From: Microcystis aeruginosa FD4
GTDB lineage: Bacteria > Cyanobacteriota > Cyanobacteriia > Cyanobacteriales > Microcystaceae
Reading direction: 5' to 3'
Length of the DNA: 64,000 nucleotides
NCBI RefSeq assembly: GCF_009792235.1
Contig: NZ_CP046973.1
Location: 1,798,001-1,862,000 of the forward strand
Part shown: piece by piece, positions 53,842 to 63,153 of the stretch
Layout of the letters: each line of letters begins with the position of its first letter
Position numbering within the stretch: the first letter of the stretch is position 1
Notes under the pieces: generated by a model
Database searches by the model: none
Seen by the model: only the letters and a program-made list of their open reading frames with translations
What the model was told of the DNA's origin: nothing
Translations under genes and position numbers: made by a program

Positions 53842-55266
53842 AAGCCAATCTTTTAGTATAAAGGTGGCGCGACAATCATCCTCATTGTAACGTAAAATAG
53901 CCGCCAATAAAGTCCGATCTCCTGTTTTTAACCACTGGTCATACCACCAAACGCATTGATCCCCGCTTACTCCTCGATCGCGCCATTGAAAGCCAATCCA
54001 GTTAGCGAGGGATTTTAAAGAATAACTTTCCACGGGAAAAGTTACCGAGTTAACTACATGATAGTGCAGATCAAAACAGCGAGAAACTAACTGATTAATC
54101 AAAGAAGAAGGAGTTTTATAAAGATAACCTAATCGCTTAATTGTTTCCACTTCGTACTCAGAAAAGTGAAAAATTGGTGCTTGATAATCCTGCATGACTA
54201 AGGTTAAGAATTCCTGCCAAATCCTGCCTTCATCTTCTGGCTTTTCTGCCAAAAAGGGATAAAATTGCTGGGTATTAACTCGATGGTCAACCCGTAAAAC
54301 CCCCAAAAGATAATCTAAATTCTGTTCTGGTTCCGCTTCGATGTCAAAATAAAATTCAATCTCGGCCCTCGGTAGGGGGGACAAATAAGCAGTTTTGCCG
54401 TTGCTTTTGCGAAAGGCCCGATTTTCAATAATTGCTTGGGCCTGTAATTGTAACTGATTAGCCACCTCTAACCCCATCCCCTCCCCCATACGGGTAGGAC
54501 AGGTAAGCGCCAGGGATTCCATGGTGGAAACCCCCAAAGACTGTAAAAATTGGTAACGACTGGGAGTCACCCCCGGGACTAAAGAAAGATGTTGACTCGC
54601 TTGGGCGATACCATAACAGTGACTATACCAATGACATAAACTGCAACGCTGACGCGAGATAAAAACTTCTGGTTCTTGGTGATTAATCACCATTTCGCCG
54701 AACTTTTTGATTATTTCCTCTAGTTTAGTTAACCAGAGATTCAATTCCACTCGATAGCGATTATGACGACGTAGGACAATTTCTGCGTAATTGGGAAAAA
54801 CTCCCTGCATACTGGCTAATAAATAGGCGTAAAAAGTAGCCAGCATTTTATATTCAGGCTTAGGACGGCGACCGAGTTGAATATTGAGGGGATAATAAAT
54901 CCAATCGCCAAATTTCGACTCTCCTGCCTGTTTAATTAATAAATGCGGGGAACCGGTTAAAGAGACGGGATAGCCAGATTGTAAAAGGACTCCGTGATAA
55001 ATACAGGGGACACCCTGACCCATCAAAGCTTCCGTTTCCCTAGCGGCGGCTAAAATATCGGTGCTGGGAGTAGTCAGGGAACAATAATCGGGATAGGAGT
55101 CTTGCAGGACTTTTTTAACGTGACTTTGACTCTCCTGGCGCAATTTAAGCAAAAAATCTCGCTCAGGGTCTTTTTCTTGGCTATTGCCGTAGAGATTTAA
55201 AAACCCACGGCGTTGACAACGTTGGTAGTCTAGAAGTAGATCATCGGTCAGTAGCATTCTATACAA
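53821..55266 (-). CDS. TM0106 family RecB-like nuclease; C-terminus altered by an element
   Basis: 481 residues. The first half is RecB/Cas4-like: LDYQRCQRRGFLNLYGN, a PLNIQLGRRPKPEYKMLATFYAYLL core (Lys) and the cysteine cluster RCSLCHWYSHCYG. The second half is an RNase H-like exonuclease: EIEFYFDIEAEPEQNLDYLLG (Asp-x-Glu), FHFSEYEVETIKRL and LRYNEDDCRATFILKDWL. The last residues TYPTP and the stop come from the right end of the element at 53446-53841, so the natural end has been replaced. The active domains are intact. Confidence 0.82.
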   Translation of the reverse strand: MYRMLLTDDLLLDYQRCQRRGFLNLYGNSQEKDPERDFLLKLRQESQSHVKKVLQDSYPDYCSLTTPSTDILAAARETEALMGQGVPCIYHGVLLQSGYPVSLTGSPHLLIKQAGESKFGDWIYYPLNIQLGRRPKPEYKMLATFYAYLLASMQGVFPNYAEIVLRRHNRYRVELNLWLTKLEEIIKKFGEMVINHQEPEVFISRQRCSLCHWYSHCYGIAQASQHLSLVPGVTPSRYQFLQSLGVSTMESLALTCPTRMGEGMGLEVANQLQLQAQAIIENRAFRKSNGKTAYLSPLPRAEIEFYFDIEAEPEQNLDYLLGVLRVDHRVNTQQFYPFLAEKPEDEGRIWQEFLTLVMQDYQAPIFHFSEYEVETIKRLGYLYKTPSSLINQLVSRCFDLHYHVVNSVTFPVESYSLKSLANWIGFQWRDRGVSGDQCVWWYDQWLKTGDRTLLAAILRYNEDDCRATFILKDWLLTYPTP

Positions 55267-55538
55267 GGAGAAAAGTTAAGCTTTCCTGGACCAGTGAAGT
55301 AAAGTAAAAAATAATAAACTTAAAAAAAGGAAACATTCCCAAGTGTGTTTCCTCTACTCTAATACTATTGTGACAATTACGACTTAATCCGTCGATAGAA
55401 TTCAGCCGTCGGTCGTCAGGAAGTGGGGAAATGGGGAAATGGGGAATTCAACTAAAACCCTAAAACCCTAAAACCCAACACCTTCTAACTGATAACTGAT
55501 AACTGATAACTGATAACTGACCCCCCATCTCCTCGCTT
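55267..55538. repeat. Spacer with (GATAACT)n and (GGGAAAT)n arrays
   Basis: 'ggggaaatggggaaatgggga' (55422-55445), 'aaccctaaaaccctaaaaccc' (55455-55475) and four GATAACT heptamers (55487-55519) fill the space before the next ATG. No gene seen; the promoter is probably within 55300-55400. Confidence 0.6.
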
Positions 55539-56753
55539 ATGCAGAATTTAGACGAAAATAGCCTCGATTTCGCCGTTAGTAAACCGGATTTAGCCGAACA
55601 AAGACAGGAATTTCGGGGACTTAGTAATAAAGTTTATTTTAATTTCGGTGGTCAGGGAACCTTGCCCAAGGCCGGATTAGAAGCGATTATCGATGCTCAT
55701 AATTTTCTCCAACAAAAGGGGCCTTTTTCAGGACGGGTAAACGATTGGATTACAAAAAAAACGGAACTTCTACGGCAAGAAATGGCTCAGGAGTTGGGAA
55801 TCAGCCCCAGCACTCTCTCTATCACCGAGGATGTCACTGTAGGCTGTAATATCGCCCTCTGGGGAGTTGATTGGCAAGCGGGGGAACATATTTTACTAAC
55901 CGATTGTGAACACCCCGGAATTATCGCCACAGTTCGGGAAATTGCCCGTCGTTATCATCTGGAAATCTCCACTTGTCCTATTCGGGAAACTTTAAACGGC
56001 GGCAACCCGATAGAAGTCATTTCCGCTCATTTACGGCCAAAAACTAGGGTTTTGGTGGTCAGTCATGTTCTCTGGAATACTGGACAGGTTTTACCCCTCA
56101 AGGAAATCTCCCAGCTTTGTCATGATAATTCTGTCACCGAAAAACCCGTTTTAGTGGTGGTGGATGCTGCCCAATCCGTGGGTTGTTTGCCCTTGGATTT
56201 AAGCGCTACTGGGGCCGATTGTTATGCTTTTACGGGTCATAAATGGTGGTGTGGACCGGCCGGTGTGGGAGGATTGTATATTCGTCCCGAAATTTTCTCT
56301 AGTTTACAGCCCACTTTTATCGGTTGGCGCAGTATTGAAACAGATAAGCAAGGACAGCCTATCGGTTGGAAACCGGATGCCAGACGCTTTGAAGTGGCCA
56401 CTTCTGCCTATCCTCAATTTGAGGGTTTAAGGGCAACTATTGCGGTACATAACGCCTGGGGTGATGGGGGACAAAGATACGAAAAAATCTGTCAATTAGC
56501 GGCTTATCTCTGGGAAGAATTAAAGACGATTAAAGGGGTGAAATGTTTAAAAAATTCTCCACCGGAATCTGGTTTAGTTTCTTTTCAAATTGACTCGGCC
56601 ATCACCCCACAAAAGTTGGTGCAACAGCTAGAAAAACAAGGGTTTTTACTGCGAACTCTCCTCGACCCCCTCTGCGTGCGTGCCTGTGTCCATTATTTCA
56701 CTTTGCCCTCAGAAATCGAGCAGTTAGTAGCAGCTATCAAAAAGTTAGTTTAA
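55539..56753 (+). CDS. Cysteine/cystine C-S lyase-like PLP enzyme (class V aminotransferase)
   Basis: 404 residues. PLP motifs: ITEDVTVGCNIALWG (phosphate side), DCEHPGIIATVREIAR, VVSHVLWNTGQVLPLKEI, VLVVVDAAQSVGCLPLDL (Asp) and YAFTGHKWWCGPAGVGGLYI with the PLP Lys in GHKWW. The GHKWWCGPAGVG region is that of the cyanobacterial C-DES enzyme, which splits cystine to give a persulfide for iron-sulfur synthesis, rather than of IscS. Cytosolic. Confidence 0.82.
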   Translation: MQNLDENSLDFAVSKPDLAEQRQEFRGLSNKVYFNFGGQGTLPKAGLEAIIDAHNFLQQKGPFSGRVNDWITKKTELLRQEMAQELGISPSTLSITEDVTVGCNIALWGVDWQAGEHILLTDCEHPGIIATVREIARRYHLEISTCPIRETLNGGNPIEVISAHLRPKTRVLVVSHVLWNTGQVLPLKEISQLCHDNSVTEKPVLVVVDAAQSVGCLPLDLSATGADCYAFTGHKWWCGPAGVGGLYIRPEIFSSLQPTFIGWRSIETDKQGQPIGWKPDARRFEVATSAYPQFEGLRATIAVHNAWGDGGQRYEKICQLAAYLWEELKTIKGVKCLKNSPPESGLVSFQIDSAITPQKLVQQLEKQGFLLRTLLDPLCVRACVHYFTLPSEIEQLVAAIKKLV

Positions 56754-56771
56754 ACGGGGTCGGGGATATTT

Positions 56772-59630
56772 TTATCCCTCGGCCATTAAGCGTAATAATT
56801 CGTCAGTAGATAGCTTCCCGCTTGCGTCGGTTCCCTCCAATAAACTATCGGCAAGATCGCGTTTATGGTGGTGCAGATCGACGATTTTTTCTTCGATCGT
56901 ATCCTTGGCAACTAAGCGATAAATCGTCACTGGACGTTTTTGGCCGATGCGGTGAGCGCGATCGGAGGCCTGATCCTCCACTGCGGGATTCCACCAGGGA
57001 TCAAGATGAATAACGTAATCGGCTGCGGTGAGATTTAATCCTGTCCCCCCGGCTTTTAAACTAATTAAAAATACGTCCCCTTCCCCCGCTTGAAACGCTT
57101 TCACCTGTTTCTGCCGATCGCCAGCAGGGGTACTACCATCGAGGTATTGATATTTTATCTGCCTTTGATCGAGATAACTGCGGATAATTGCTAAATGATC
57201 GACAAATTGACTAAATACCAACGCTTTATGCTGATTATCCAATAAATCATCCAGAATTTCCCCGAAACGAGACAATTTCGAGCCGGGTAAATCCAAATCT
57301 GGAGCCACTAACTGCGGGTGACAGCAGGCCCGGCGTAATTTCATGATCTCTGCCAGTACCTGGAGATGTTTTGCCCCGGCGGTACTGTCACTCTCCCTTA
57401 GTTTCTCCAAAGCACGCCGTCGTAAGGCCTCGTAAAACGCCTTCTCCTCGACGCTTAACTCGATCGGGACTAAAATCTCGGTACGGGGCGGTAATTCCGC
57501 CAGAACTTGGTTTTTGGTGCGCCGGAGAAGGAAAGGCCGCACCAGTTTTTTTAACTGTTCGCGAGCGGTTTTATCGCCGTATTTTTCGATCGGGGTGGCG
57601 AAACGGCGATCAAAACTTTCCAAGGATCCCAATAATCCCGGATTAATAAAACGGAAAAGATTCCATAATTCCCCTAAATGATTCTCGATCGGTGTTCCTG
57701 TGGTGATTAATTTAAAATCCCCCCGCAGATTCATCGCTGCTTTCGATCGCTTGGTGGAGAAATTCTTAATCGCTTGGGCCTCATCAAGAACGATTGTCCG
57801 CCATTCTACCCCGGCCAACATGGTGGCCACTTCTTCCTGCTGTAATAACCCATAGCTACAGACCAACAGATCAAAAGGTTGCAGTCGATCGAGTAGCGCT
57901 TGCCGATCGCCTGTTCCCAATTGGATGATATTTAAGGTGGGTGCGAACCTTTCCGCCTCACTAATCCAGTTCAAACATACTGAAGTAGGAGCGATCGCTA
58001 AAGTCGGACCCTCCGAGGCGCGGGTTAGGATCACTGCTAGGGCCTGTAAAGTTTTCCCTAATCCCATATCATCGGCCAAACAGGCCCCGGCCCCCCACCG
58101 GGCCAGCCTAGCTAACCAACGAAAGCCTTCCAATTGATAGTCGCGCAATTCTGCCTGTAGAGTTGAGGGGACTTCCGGGATAAAATCCTGACTCTCCTGA
58201 AAGCGTTGTAAATTATCGCGCCAACGTTTATCGGCCTTGAGTTGTCCCACTTCCTCGCTGAGTTCCGAGAGAATCGGGGCAGCGAAGGGATGAAACCGCA
58301 AACCGTCGCCGGACTTTTCCGAGAAAGCGCGCATTTCCTGTAACCGTTCCCGAAATGCCTCGGTTAGGGCGAGAAATTGACCATCTCCGAGGGGAATAAA
58401 CCGCCCCGGCGATCCGTCTAGCAATTTCATCAACTCCTGCATACTCAGCACCGATTTCTCCTCTAGGTGCAGTTCCCCACTGACGGCAAACCAATCGCGC
58501 TGACTGTGGATATTTAGGTGTAGGTCTTGTAATCGAAGCTGACGCGACACCCGCCATTTTTCCCCTTCTGGCCATTCCACAAGGACGCTATCGCTTAATT
58601 CCCGCAATTCCAGCAGTAGATCTAGACAATCCTCTGGATTTTCTAGCCGCCATTCCCCATTTTCTTCCTCGAAACTGATCAGGATCGGACAAGAATCGAT
58701 CGCTGTTTGGGCCAGTTTTTTCTCTAGGGCCAGATCCCTAGTGGTTTGCAGCCGTTCCCCCTCGATCTCGGCGATTACTGTTTCTCCCCCTTTTCCAGGC
58801 CGGAAGTAGGGACCGGCTGCCCCAAAAGGACGGCTGAGAACCGCCACTTTTAAACCCTCTCCGGCCGGTAAGAGATGAATCCGGGGTTGACTATCGGCTG
58901 CCACTGACCGGGCTGCTTTTCCTCCCCCGATATCGGAATGTACTGTCACCATCCCGGACAGGGAATTGATCGCAGCCAGGACTTTTTCCCGGCCCTTGTC
59001 GGGGACTTCTAGGCGGTTGCTTTTGCCGATAATGTCGGCGATGCTTCGGTGTTCCGGCTTGACTTCGATTACCTTAACGCGAGTGGGGGTTTCTTTCCAA
59101 ATCAGCACTTCTTGGCGATCGCTGAGATCGGGCAGTAAAGACAGGATTAATTTACCCGATTTTCCCTTTCTTACTCGCAATTCCGGTTCCCCGGCGACGA
59201 TTTCTACCCTCGTTCCGGGGGAATCTTCCCAAAACACCAGGGGATGACCGATCAGTTCGATAATGGCCCGGCGCTCAAAGTGATACTCGTTCTGGCCATA
59301 GTAACTGGATTCCACGAAGATATGGGCGCAAATTTTCAGGTCTTGCGGGGTTAAATAGTCAATTTCCCCAGTTTTTCGCAGACGTTTAAGGGAGACGGTA
59401 CGGCCACGACTCCAATTACCCCGCGCGTCGAGTTTTTGTTCTTTTGGTTGCAGGAAATAATCCTCGGAATGGATAGTGATAAACCAAGCAAGGCGGACGA
59501 CGGGGTTAGATTTACCCGGGGTTGGTGTTGGCGCGCACAGATTAGTCAAGGCATTCAGGCACAGTTGCCAAGCTTCTTGGGGTTCGATCGCATCTACCAG
59601 GGGGGAAGGGAGACGCTGGTTTTTAAGCAC
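56772..59630 (-). CDS. SNF2/SWI2 family helicase (C-terminal 952 residues)
   Basis: The helicase core begins near residue 500: LEGFRWLARLARWGAGACLADDMGLGKTLQAL (motif I about 517-526), DEAQAIKN (motif II about 615), TGTPIENHLGELWNLFRFINPG, then KALVFSQFVDHLAIIRSYL, LKAGGTGLNLTAADYVIHLDPWWNPAVEDQASDRAHRIGQ (motifs V-VI). The N-terminal 480 residues are the SNF2-associated region of bacterial members. The GTG start at 59630 lacks a good ribosome site and the frame joins the upstream gene by a one-base shift, so this is probably the second part of one protein of about 1390 residues. Confidence 0.88.
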   Translation of the reverse strand: MLKNQRLPSPLVDAIEPQEAWQLCLNALTNLCAPTPTPGKSNPVVRLAWFITIHSEDYFLQPKEQKLDARGNWSRGRTVSLKRLRKTGEIDYLTPQDLKICAHIFVESSYYGQNEYHFERRAIIELIGHPLVFWEDSPGTRVEIVAGEPELRVRKGKSGKLILSLLPDLSDRQEVLIWKETPTRVKVIEVKPEHRSIADIIGKSNRLEVPDKGREKVLAAINSLSGMVTVHSDIGGGKAARSVAADSQPRIHLLPAGEGLKVAVLSRPFGAAGPYFRPGKGGETVIAEIEGERLQTTRDLALEKKLAQTAIDSCPILISFEEENGEWRLENPEDCLDLLLELRELSDSVLVEWPEGEKWRVSRQLRLQDLHLNIHSQRDWFAVSGELHLEEKSVLSMQELMKLLDGSPGRFIPLGDGQFLALTEAFRERLQEMRAFSEKSGDGLRFHPFAAPILSELSEEVGQLKADKRWRDNLQRFQESQDFIPEVPSTLQAELRDYQLEGFRWLARLARWGAGACLADDMGLGKTLQALAVILTRASEGPTLAIAPTSVCLNWISEAERFAPTLNIIQLGTGDRQALLDRLQPFDLLVCSYGLLQQEEVATMLAGVEWRTIVLDEAQAIKNFSTKRSKAAMNLRGDFKLITTGTPIENHLGELWNLFRFINPGLLGSLESFDRRFATPIEKYGDKTAREQLKKLVRPFLLRRTKNQVLAELPPRTEILVPIELSVEEKAFYEALRRRALEKLRESDSTAGAKHLQVLAEIMKLRRACCHPQLVAPDLDLPGSKLSRFGEILDDLLDNQHKALVFSQFVDHLAIIRSYLDQRQIKYQYLDGSTPAGDRQKQVKAFQAGEGDVFLISLKAGGTGLNLTAADYVIHLDPWWNPAVEDQASDRAHRIGQKRPVTIYRLVAKDTIEEKIVDLHHHKRDLADSLLEGTDASGKLSTDELLRLMAEG

Positions 59631-60945
59631 CTCCGCTTCCGGCGCTCGATTCGAGTCGAGACAGTAGGGCCCCGGTTTCTAGGGCTAACCAATGGTAGCC
59701 GGCCGCCTTGGCATCTTTGTAGAGGGGCAAGAGTAGGCGGGGCAGATGTTTTTTAGCGATGTCGCTACTCATCCAGTAGAGACAGATACTACTGATAAGA
59801 GTCTCTAGACCCTGGCCCATTTGGTAGGGATTGATCGTCGCATCGATGATTGCGTCTTTGGCCTGCATATCTCCCTGACGAGCAGCGATGATTTTTTCCA
59901 GACGGGCATAGATAGGGAGGAAAGGATGATCGTTTTGACGCGTCACCCAACTGGTATAGCTGGCGGCTTCGGCGAGACTTTCGGGGGTTCCTTCTTTGAG
60001 GAGGGCGAAAATAAAGGAGAAGCCGCTAATCGAAGAAAAATAGATTTTTTGTTTTCCTTTGGCTTTTTTTAGGGCTTTAAGGGCGAGGGTATATTCTTGG
60101 ATCGCTTTGCTGTTTTCCCCCCCTAGAAAGGCCATCCAACCCCGGATCGCCCCGATTGCTGCTGCTTGGCTTTCTGGGAAGGGGCGATCAAGATACCGAC
60201 GCACTTTATCACTTTGTCCTCGGATGATCGCCTGTTCGAGCCACAAATGGGCTTCGGAAACACTGGTCTGGTCTTGACAGAGTTCTTCTAGGAGGGAAAA
60301 AGCTCCATCGGCGCGAGTTATTTTTTCAAAGGCCTTGACAAGAATGCTATTTAGTGCTAGGGCTTGAAATTTGGTCGGTTGCGTCCGTAACCAATCCCCA
60401 TCGAAGGGGTTATCGTAGATGAGGATAAGAAGGTCTTCTAGGCTGGTTTTTGAGGAGGAATAGCTGGTTTTCTGATAATCGGCGATTTGTTGTTCGATCG
60501 AGTCGAAATCCTGACGATAGATGGCCAGACGGATTTCTCGGATTAATTGCTCTTTTCCCTGAAAAACTAGGCTTTCATCCCAACGAGTTCGGGGTTGCGG
60601 CAGTTTTGCCTTGATAATCTCGGCAAAACGCTTGAATTCTCCCTTACTAACGCTATCACGGCTGGCAATCTCGACGAGTCGGGGATGACAGCGCGGCCCG
60701 TAGCCTTTGTCCTGGGTGATCACTTCCGCTTCTAGGAGGATATCTAAATGGGATTTCAGGGTTTGGCCGTTAAATCGCCGGTTGTTCTCGTCGCGGTAAG
60801 GGGTTTGATTTAAACAGTCTAGAAAAGTGCTGCGGGCGATCGGTTCATAGATTAGGGAAAAAAGACGGACGATCACCTGATCTAGTGCCGATAATTGTTG
60901 GTAGCGTTCGATGAGTTGGCGGCGGATTTGCTCGATATCTTGCAT
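59623..60945 (-). CDS. N-terminal part of the SNF2 helicase, TPR-like; probably split by frameshift
   Basis: 440 residues, helical: an N-terminal winged-helix-like segment (QLSALDQVIVRLFSLIYEPI...LKSHLDILLEAEVITQ) and TPR-like helices (ALNSILVKAFEKITRADGAF, AIQEYTLALKALKKAKGKQK). The frame ends SSAGSGGA just after LLSRLES, while one base away the sequence reads LDSNRAPEAEVLKNQRL straight into the helicase. Cyanobacterial SNF2 proteins of about 1400 residues combine both parts. A true two-gene operon with an 8-bp overlap is the alternative. Confidence 0.7.
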   Translation of the reverse strand: MQDIEQIRRQLIERYQQLSALDQVIVRLFSLIYEPIARSTFLDCLNQTPYRDENNRRFNGQTLKSHLDILLEAEVITQDKGYGPRCHPRLVEIASRDSVSKGEFKRFAEIIKAKLPQPRTRWDESLVFQGKEQLIREIRLAIYRQDFDSIEQQIADYQKTSYSSSKTSLEDLLILIYDNPFDGDWLRTQPTKFQALALNSILVKAFEKITRADGAFSLLEELCQDQTSVSEAHLWLEQAIIRGQSDKVRRYLDRPFPESQAAAIGAIRGWMAFLGGENSKAIQEYTLALKALKKAKGKQKIYFSSISGFSFIFALLKEGTPESLAEAASYTSWVTRQNDHPFLPIYARLEKIIAARQGDMQAKDAIIDATINPYQMGQGLETLISSICLYWMSSDIAKKHLPRLLLPLYKDAKAAGYHWLALETGALLSRLESSAGSGGA

Positions 60946-60999
60946 ATTCGGTTATATTCGCTGATAATCCTAATCTTGTTGCGGGGATATGGCGGCAAT

Positions 61000-61470
61000 T
61001 TATGGAGGGGTTTCCAGAAAAGGTTCGATATCGATCGGGAACCAATCCCCGTCTAATACCTGTTCGAGAGTGAATATAGACTCTGGGGGAATCGCATTTT
61101 TATCGACTATCCTGGCGTTAATCAGGGATTTTCTGGCGGTTACATAGGCTTTCTCCCAAGAATCGCGGGCATGGTTGACGAGGGTGGCACTATCTATTTT
61201 TTGTTCTAATTGCGCTCGGAAAGCCGCGATCTCCACTATCCAGTGACGGGCATTCCGTTCTTTTTCCGATTCCCAATAGGATAGTTTGAGCAAGTGTTCG
61301 ATTAAAACGGTTAATAAACTCGTTATTGCCTGTCTCTCGCTTTTTCCCATGCACTCCACTTCCTCGATCAGGTTTTCCCAGTCCACCCTGTCAAACTCTT
61401 TTCGCTTTAACAGTTCGGCGGTTTTTTCTGTCCAGAGAACAAAATCTTCCTCGTAGAGAGCGGTCATCAT
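61000..61470 (-). CDS. DUF29 family protein
   Basis: 156 residues. Family text: LYEEDFVLWTEKTAELLKRK, VDWENLIEEVECMGKSERQAITSLLTVLIEHLLKLSYW, RHWIVEIAAFRAQLEQKID. The length is normal. DUF29 is abundant in cyanobacteria and suspected, without proof, to be linked with mobile or defence genes. It ends 54 bp upstream of the split SNF2 helicase, on the same strand. Confidence 0.85.
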   Translation of the reverse strand: MMTALYEEDFVLWTEKTAELLKRKEFDRVDWENLIEEVECMGKSERQAITSLLTVLIEHLLKLSYWESEKERNARHWIVEIAAFRAQLEQKIDSATLVNHARDSWEKAYVTARKSLINARIVDKNAIPPESIFTLEQVLDGDWFPIDIEPFLETPP

Positions 61471-61746
61471 AGATTTCTCATCCCGACCGGGAGCGCGGGG
61501 TAATGGCTCGATTATAACGCTCGATCGCTATCCTCGATCAGCTTCTAGTCCGGGGAATTTTTGCCAAGTTAGAGATTTATCCCTTAGCACAAGTTGTTCT
61601 TTTTGTCAAAAAAACTTTTTCTTTTTAACAAAAGTACACAAATATTTTGATCAACCTTATTGACGATGTTATTTTGGGACTACAGGGGAAAGATAACGTC
61701 GCTGCTAGAATTTAATTTTCAGACAAGTAACCTCAGAGCAGAAATT
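61471..61746. other. Divergent promoter region between DUF29 and the Uma2 tandem
   Basis: Contains 'cgctcgatcgctatcctcgatcag' and AT-rich 'caaaaaaactttttctttttaacaaaagtacac' (61608-61640). It holds promoters for the minus-strand DUF29 gene and the plus-strand Uma2 array; no further gene seen. Confidence 0.35.
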
Positions 61747-62481
61747 ATGACCTTTACACCAGCTATTGATCCAGATATTGAATACCCCGATAGTGACGGT
61801 AAACCCATGGCCGATAATACCGAACAATACGAATGGATCGTGAAAATCAAAGAAAATCTTGAGATTCTCTTTGCTAATTCTCCTCAGGTTTTTATTGCCG
61901 GAGATCTGCTCTGGTATCCCGTCCAAGATAAAAAAATTACTGGACCGGTTGCTCCCGATGTTATGGTAGTATTTGGTCGTCCGAAAGGAAGAAGGGGTTC
62001 CTATAAACAATGGCAAGAAGATAATATCGCTCCTCAAGTGGTCTTTGAAATTCTCTCCCCTTCTAATAGCTTAGAAGAAATGGAGCGAAAACTACTCTTT
62101 TATCAACGTTATGGAGTGGAAGAATACTATCTTTATGATCCAGATTCTCATAATTTTCAAGGATGGTTGAGACAGGAAGGACTATTAAGCTCTATACCTG
62201 AGATCAAGGGATGGGTTAGTCCTCGGTTGGGTATCCGATTTGAATTGAGAGAAGATGGATTAGAAATTTATAGTTTAGATGGTCAGAAATTTTTAACTTC
62301 TATCGAGTTATCTCAAAGGTTAGAACAAGAGCGTCTTAAAGCTGAACAAGCAAGTTTACAATTGGAACAAGAGCGTCTTAAAGCTGAACAAGCAAGTTTA
62401 CAATTAGAACAAGAGCGTCTTAAAGCTGAACGTTTAGCTGAATATATCCGTTCTCTGGGAATTAATCCCGATACTTTATGA
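61747..62481 (+). CDS. Uma2 endonuclease-like protein, tandem copy 1
   Basis: 244 residues from the ATG at 61747 (MTFTPAIDPDIEYPDSDGK). Core: AGDLLWYPVQDKKITGPVAPDVMVVFGRP (PD motif), APQVVFEILSPSNSLEEMERKLLFY (Glu and Lys). The C-terminus has three units RLEQERLKAEQASLQLEQ forming a coiled coil, then the ending RLAEYIRSLGINPDTL. Copies 2 and 3 differ mainly in the number of these units (0 and 1). Confidence 0.88.
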   Translation: MTFTPAIDPDIEYPDSDGKPMADNTEQYEWIVKIKENLEILFANSPQVFIAGDLLWYPVQDKKITGPVAPDVMVVFGRPKGRRGSYKQWQEDNIAPQVVFEILSPSNSLEEMERKLLFYQRYGVEEYYLYDPDSHNFQGWLRQEGLLSSIPEIKGWVSPRLGIRFELREDGLEIYSLDGQKFLTSIELSQRLEQERLKAEQASLQLEQERLKAEQASLQLEQERLKAERLAEYIRSLGINPDTL

Positions 62482-62502
62482 ATATTTAAAGGAGTATAAA
62501 TT

Positions 62503-63132
62503 ATGACCTTTACACCAGCTATTGATCCAGATATTGAATACCCCGATAGTGACGGTAAACCCATGGCCGATAATACCGAACAATACGAATGGATCGTTAA
62601 AATTAAAGAAAATCTTGAGATTCTTTTTGCTAATTCTCCTCAGGTTTTTATTGCGGGGGATCTGCTCTGGTATCCCGTCCAAGATAAAAAAATTACCGGA
62701 CCGGTTGCTCCCGATGTTATGGTAGTATTTGGTCGTCCGAAAGGAAGAAGGGGTTCCTATAAACAATGGCAAGAAGATAACATTGCTCCTCAAGTGGTCT
62801 TTGAAATTCTCTCCCCTTCTAATAGCTTAGAAGAAATGGAGCGAAAACTACTCTTTTATCAACGTTATGGAGTGGAAGAATACTATCTTTATGATCCAGA
62901 TTCTCATAATTTTCAAGGATGGTTGAGACAGGAAGGACTATTAAGTTCTATACCTGAGATTAAGGGATGGGTTAGTCCTCGGTTAAATATCCGATTTGAA
63001 TTGAGAGAAGATGGGTTAGAAATTTATAGTTTAGATGGTCAGAAATTTTTAACTTCTATTGAGTTATCTCAAAAAGCTGAACGTTTAGCTGAATATATCC
63101 GTTCTCTGGGAATTGATCCCGATACTTTATGA
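62503..63132 (+). CDS. Uma2 endonuclease-like protein, tandem copy 2
   Basis: 209 residues, nearly identical to copy 1 through the nuclease core, but without coiled-coil units: SIELSQKAERLAEYIRSLGI. AAAGGAG precedes the ATG at optimal distance. It begins 21 bp after copy 1 ends. It carries synonymous changes relative to copy 1, plus NIRFELRE for GIRFELRE, shared with copy 3. Confidence 0.88.
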   Translation: MTFTPAIDPDIEYPDSDGKPMADNTEQYEWIVKIKENLEILFANSPQVFIAGDLLWYPVQDKKITGPVAPDVMVVFGRPKGRRGSYKQWQEDNIAPQVVFEILSPSNSLEEMERKLLFYQRYGVEEYYLYDPDSHNFQGWLRQEGLLSSIPEIKGWVSPRLNIRFELREDGLEIYSLDGQKFLTSIELSQKAERLAEYIRSLGIDPDTL

Positions 63133-63153
63133 ATATTTAAAGGAGCAGAAATT

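Noticed and set aside
61660..61746. Upstream extension of the first Uma2 gene
   Set aside because: Copies 2 and 3 start at MTFTPAIDPD, and the extension is not homologous to anything upstream of them.
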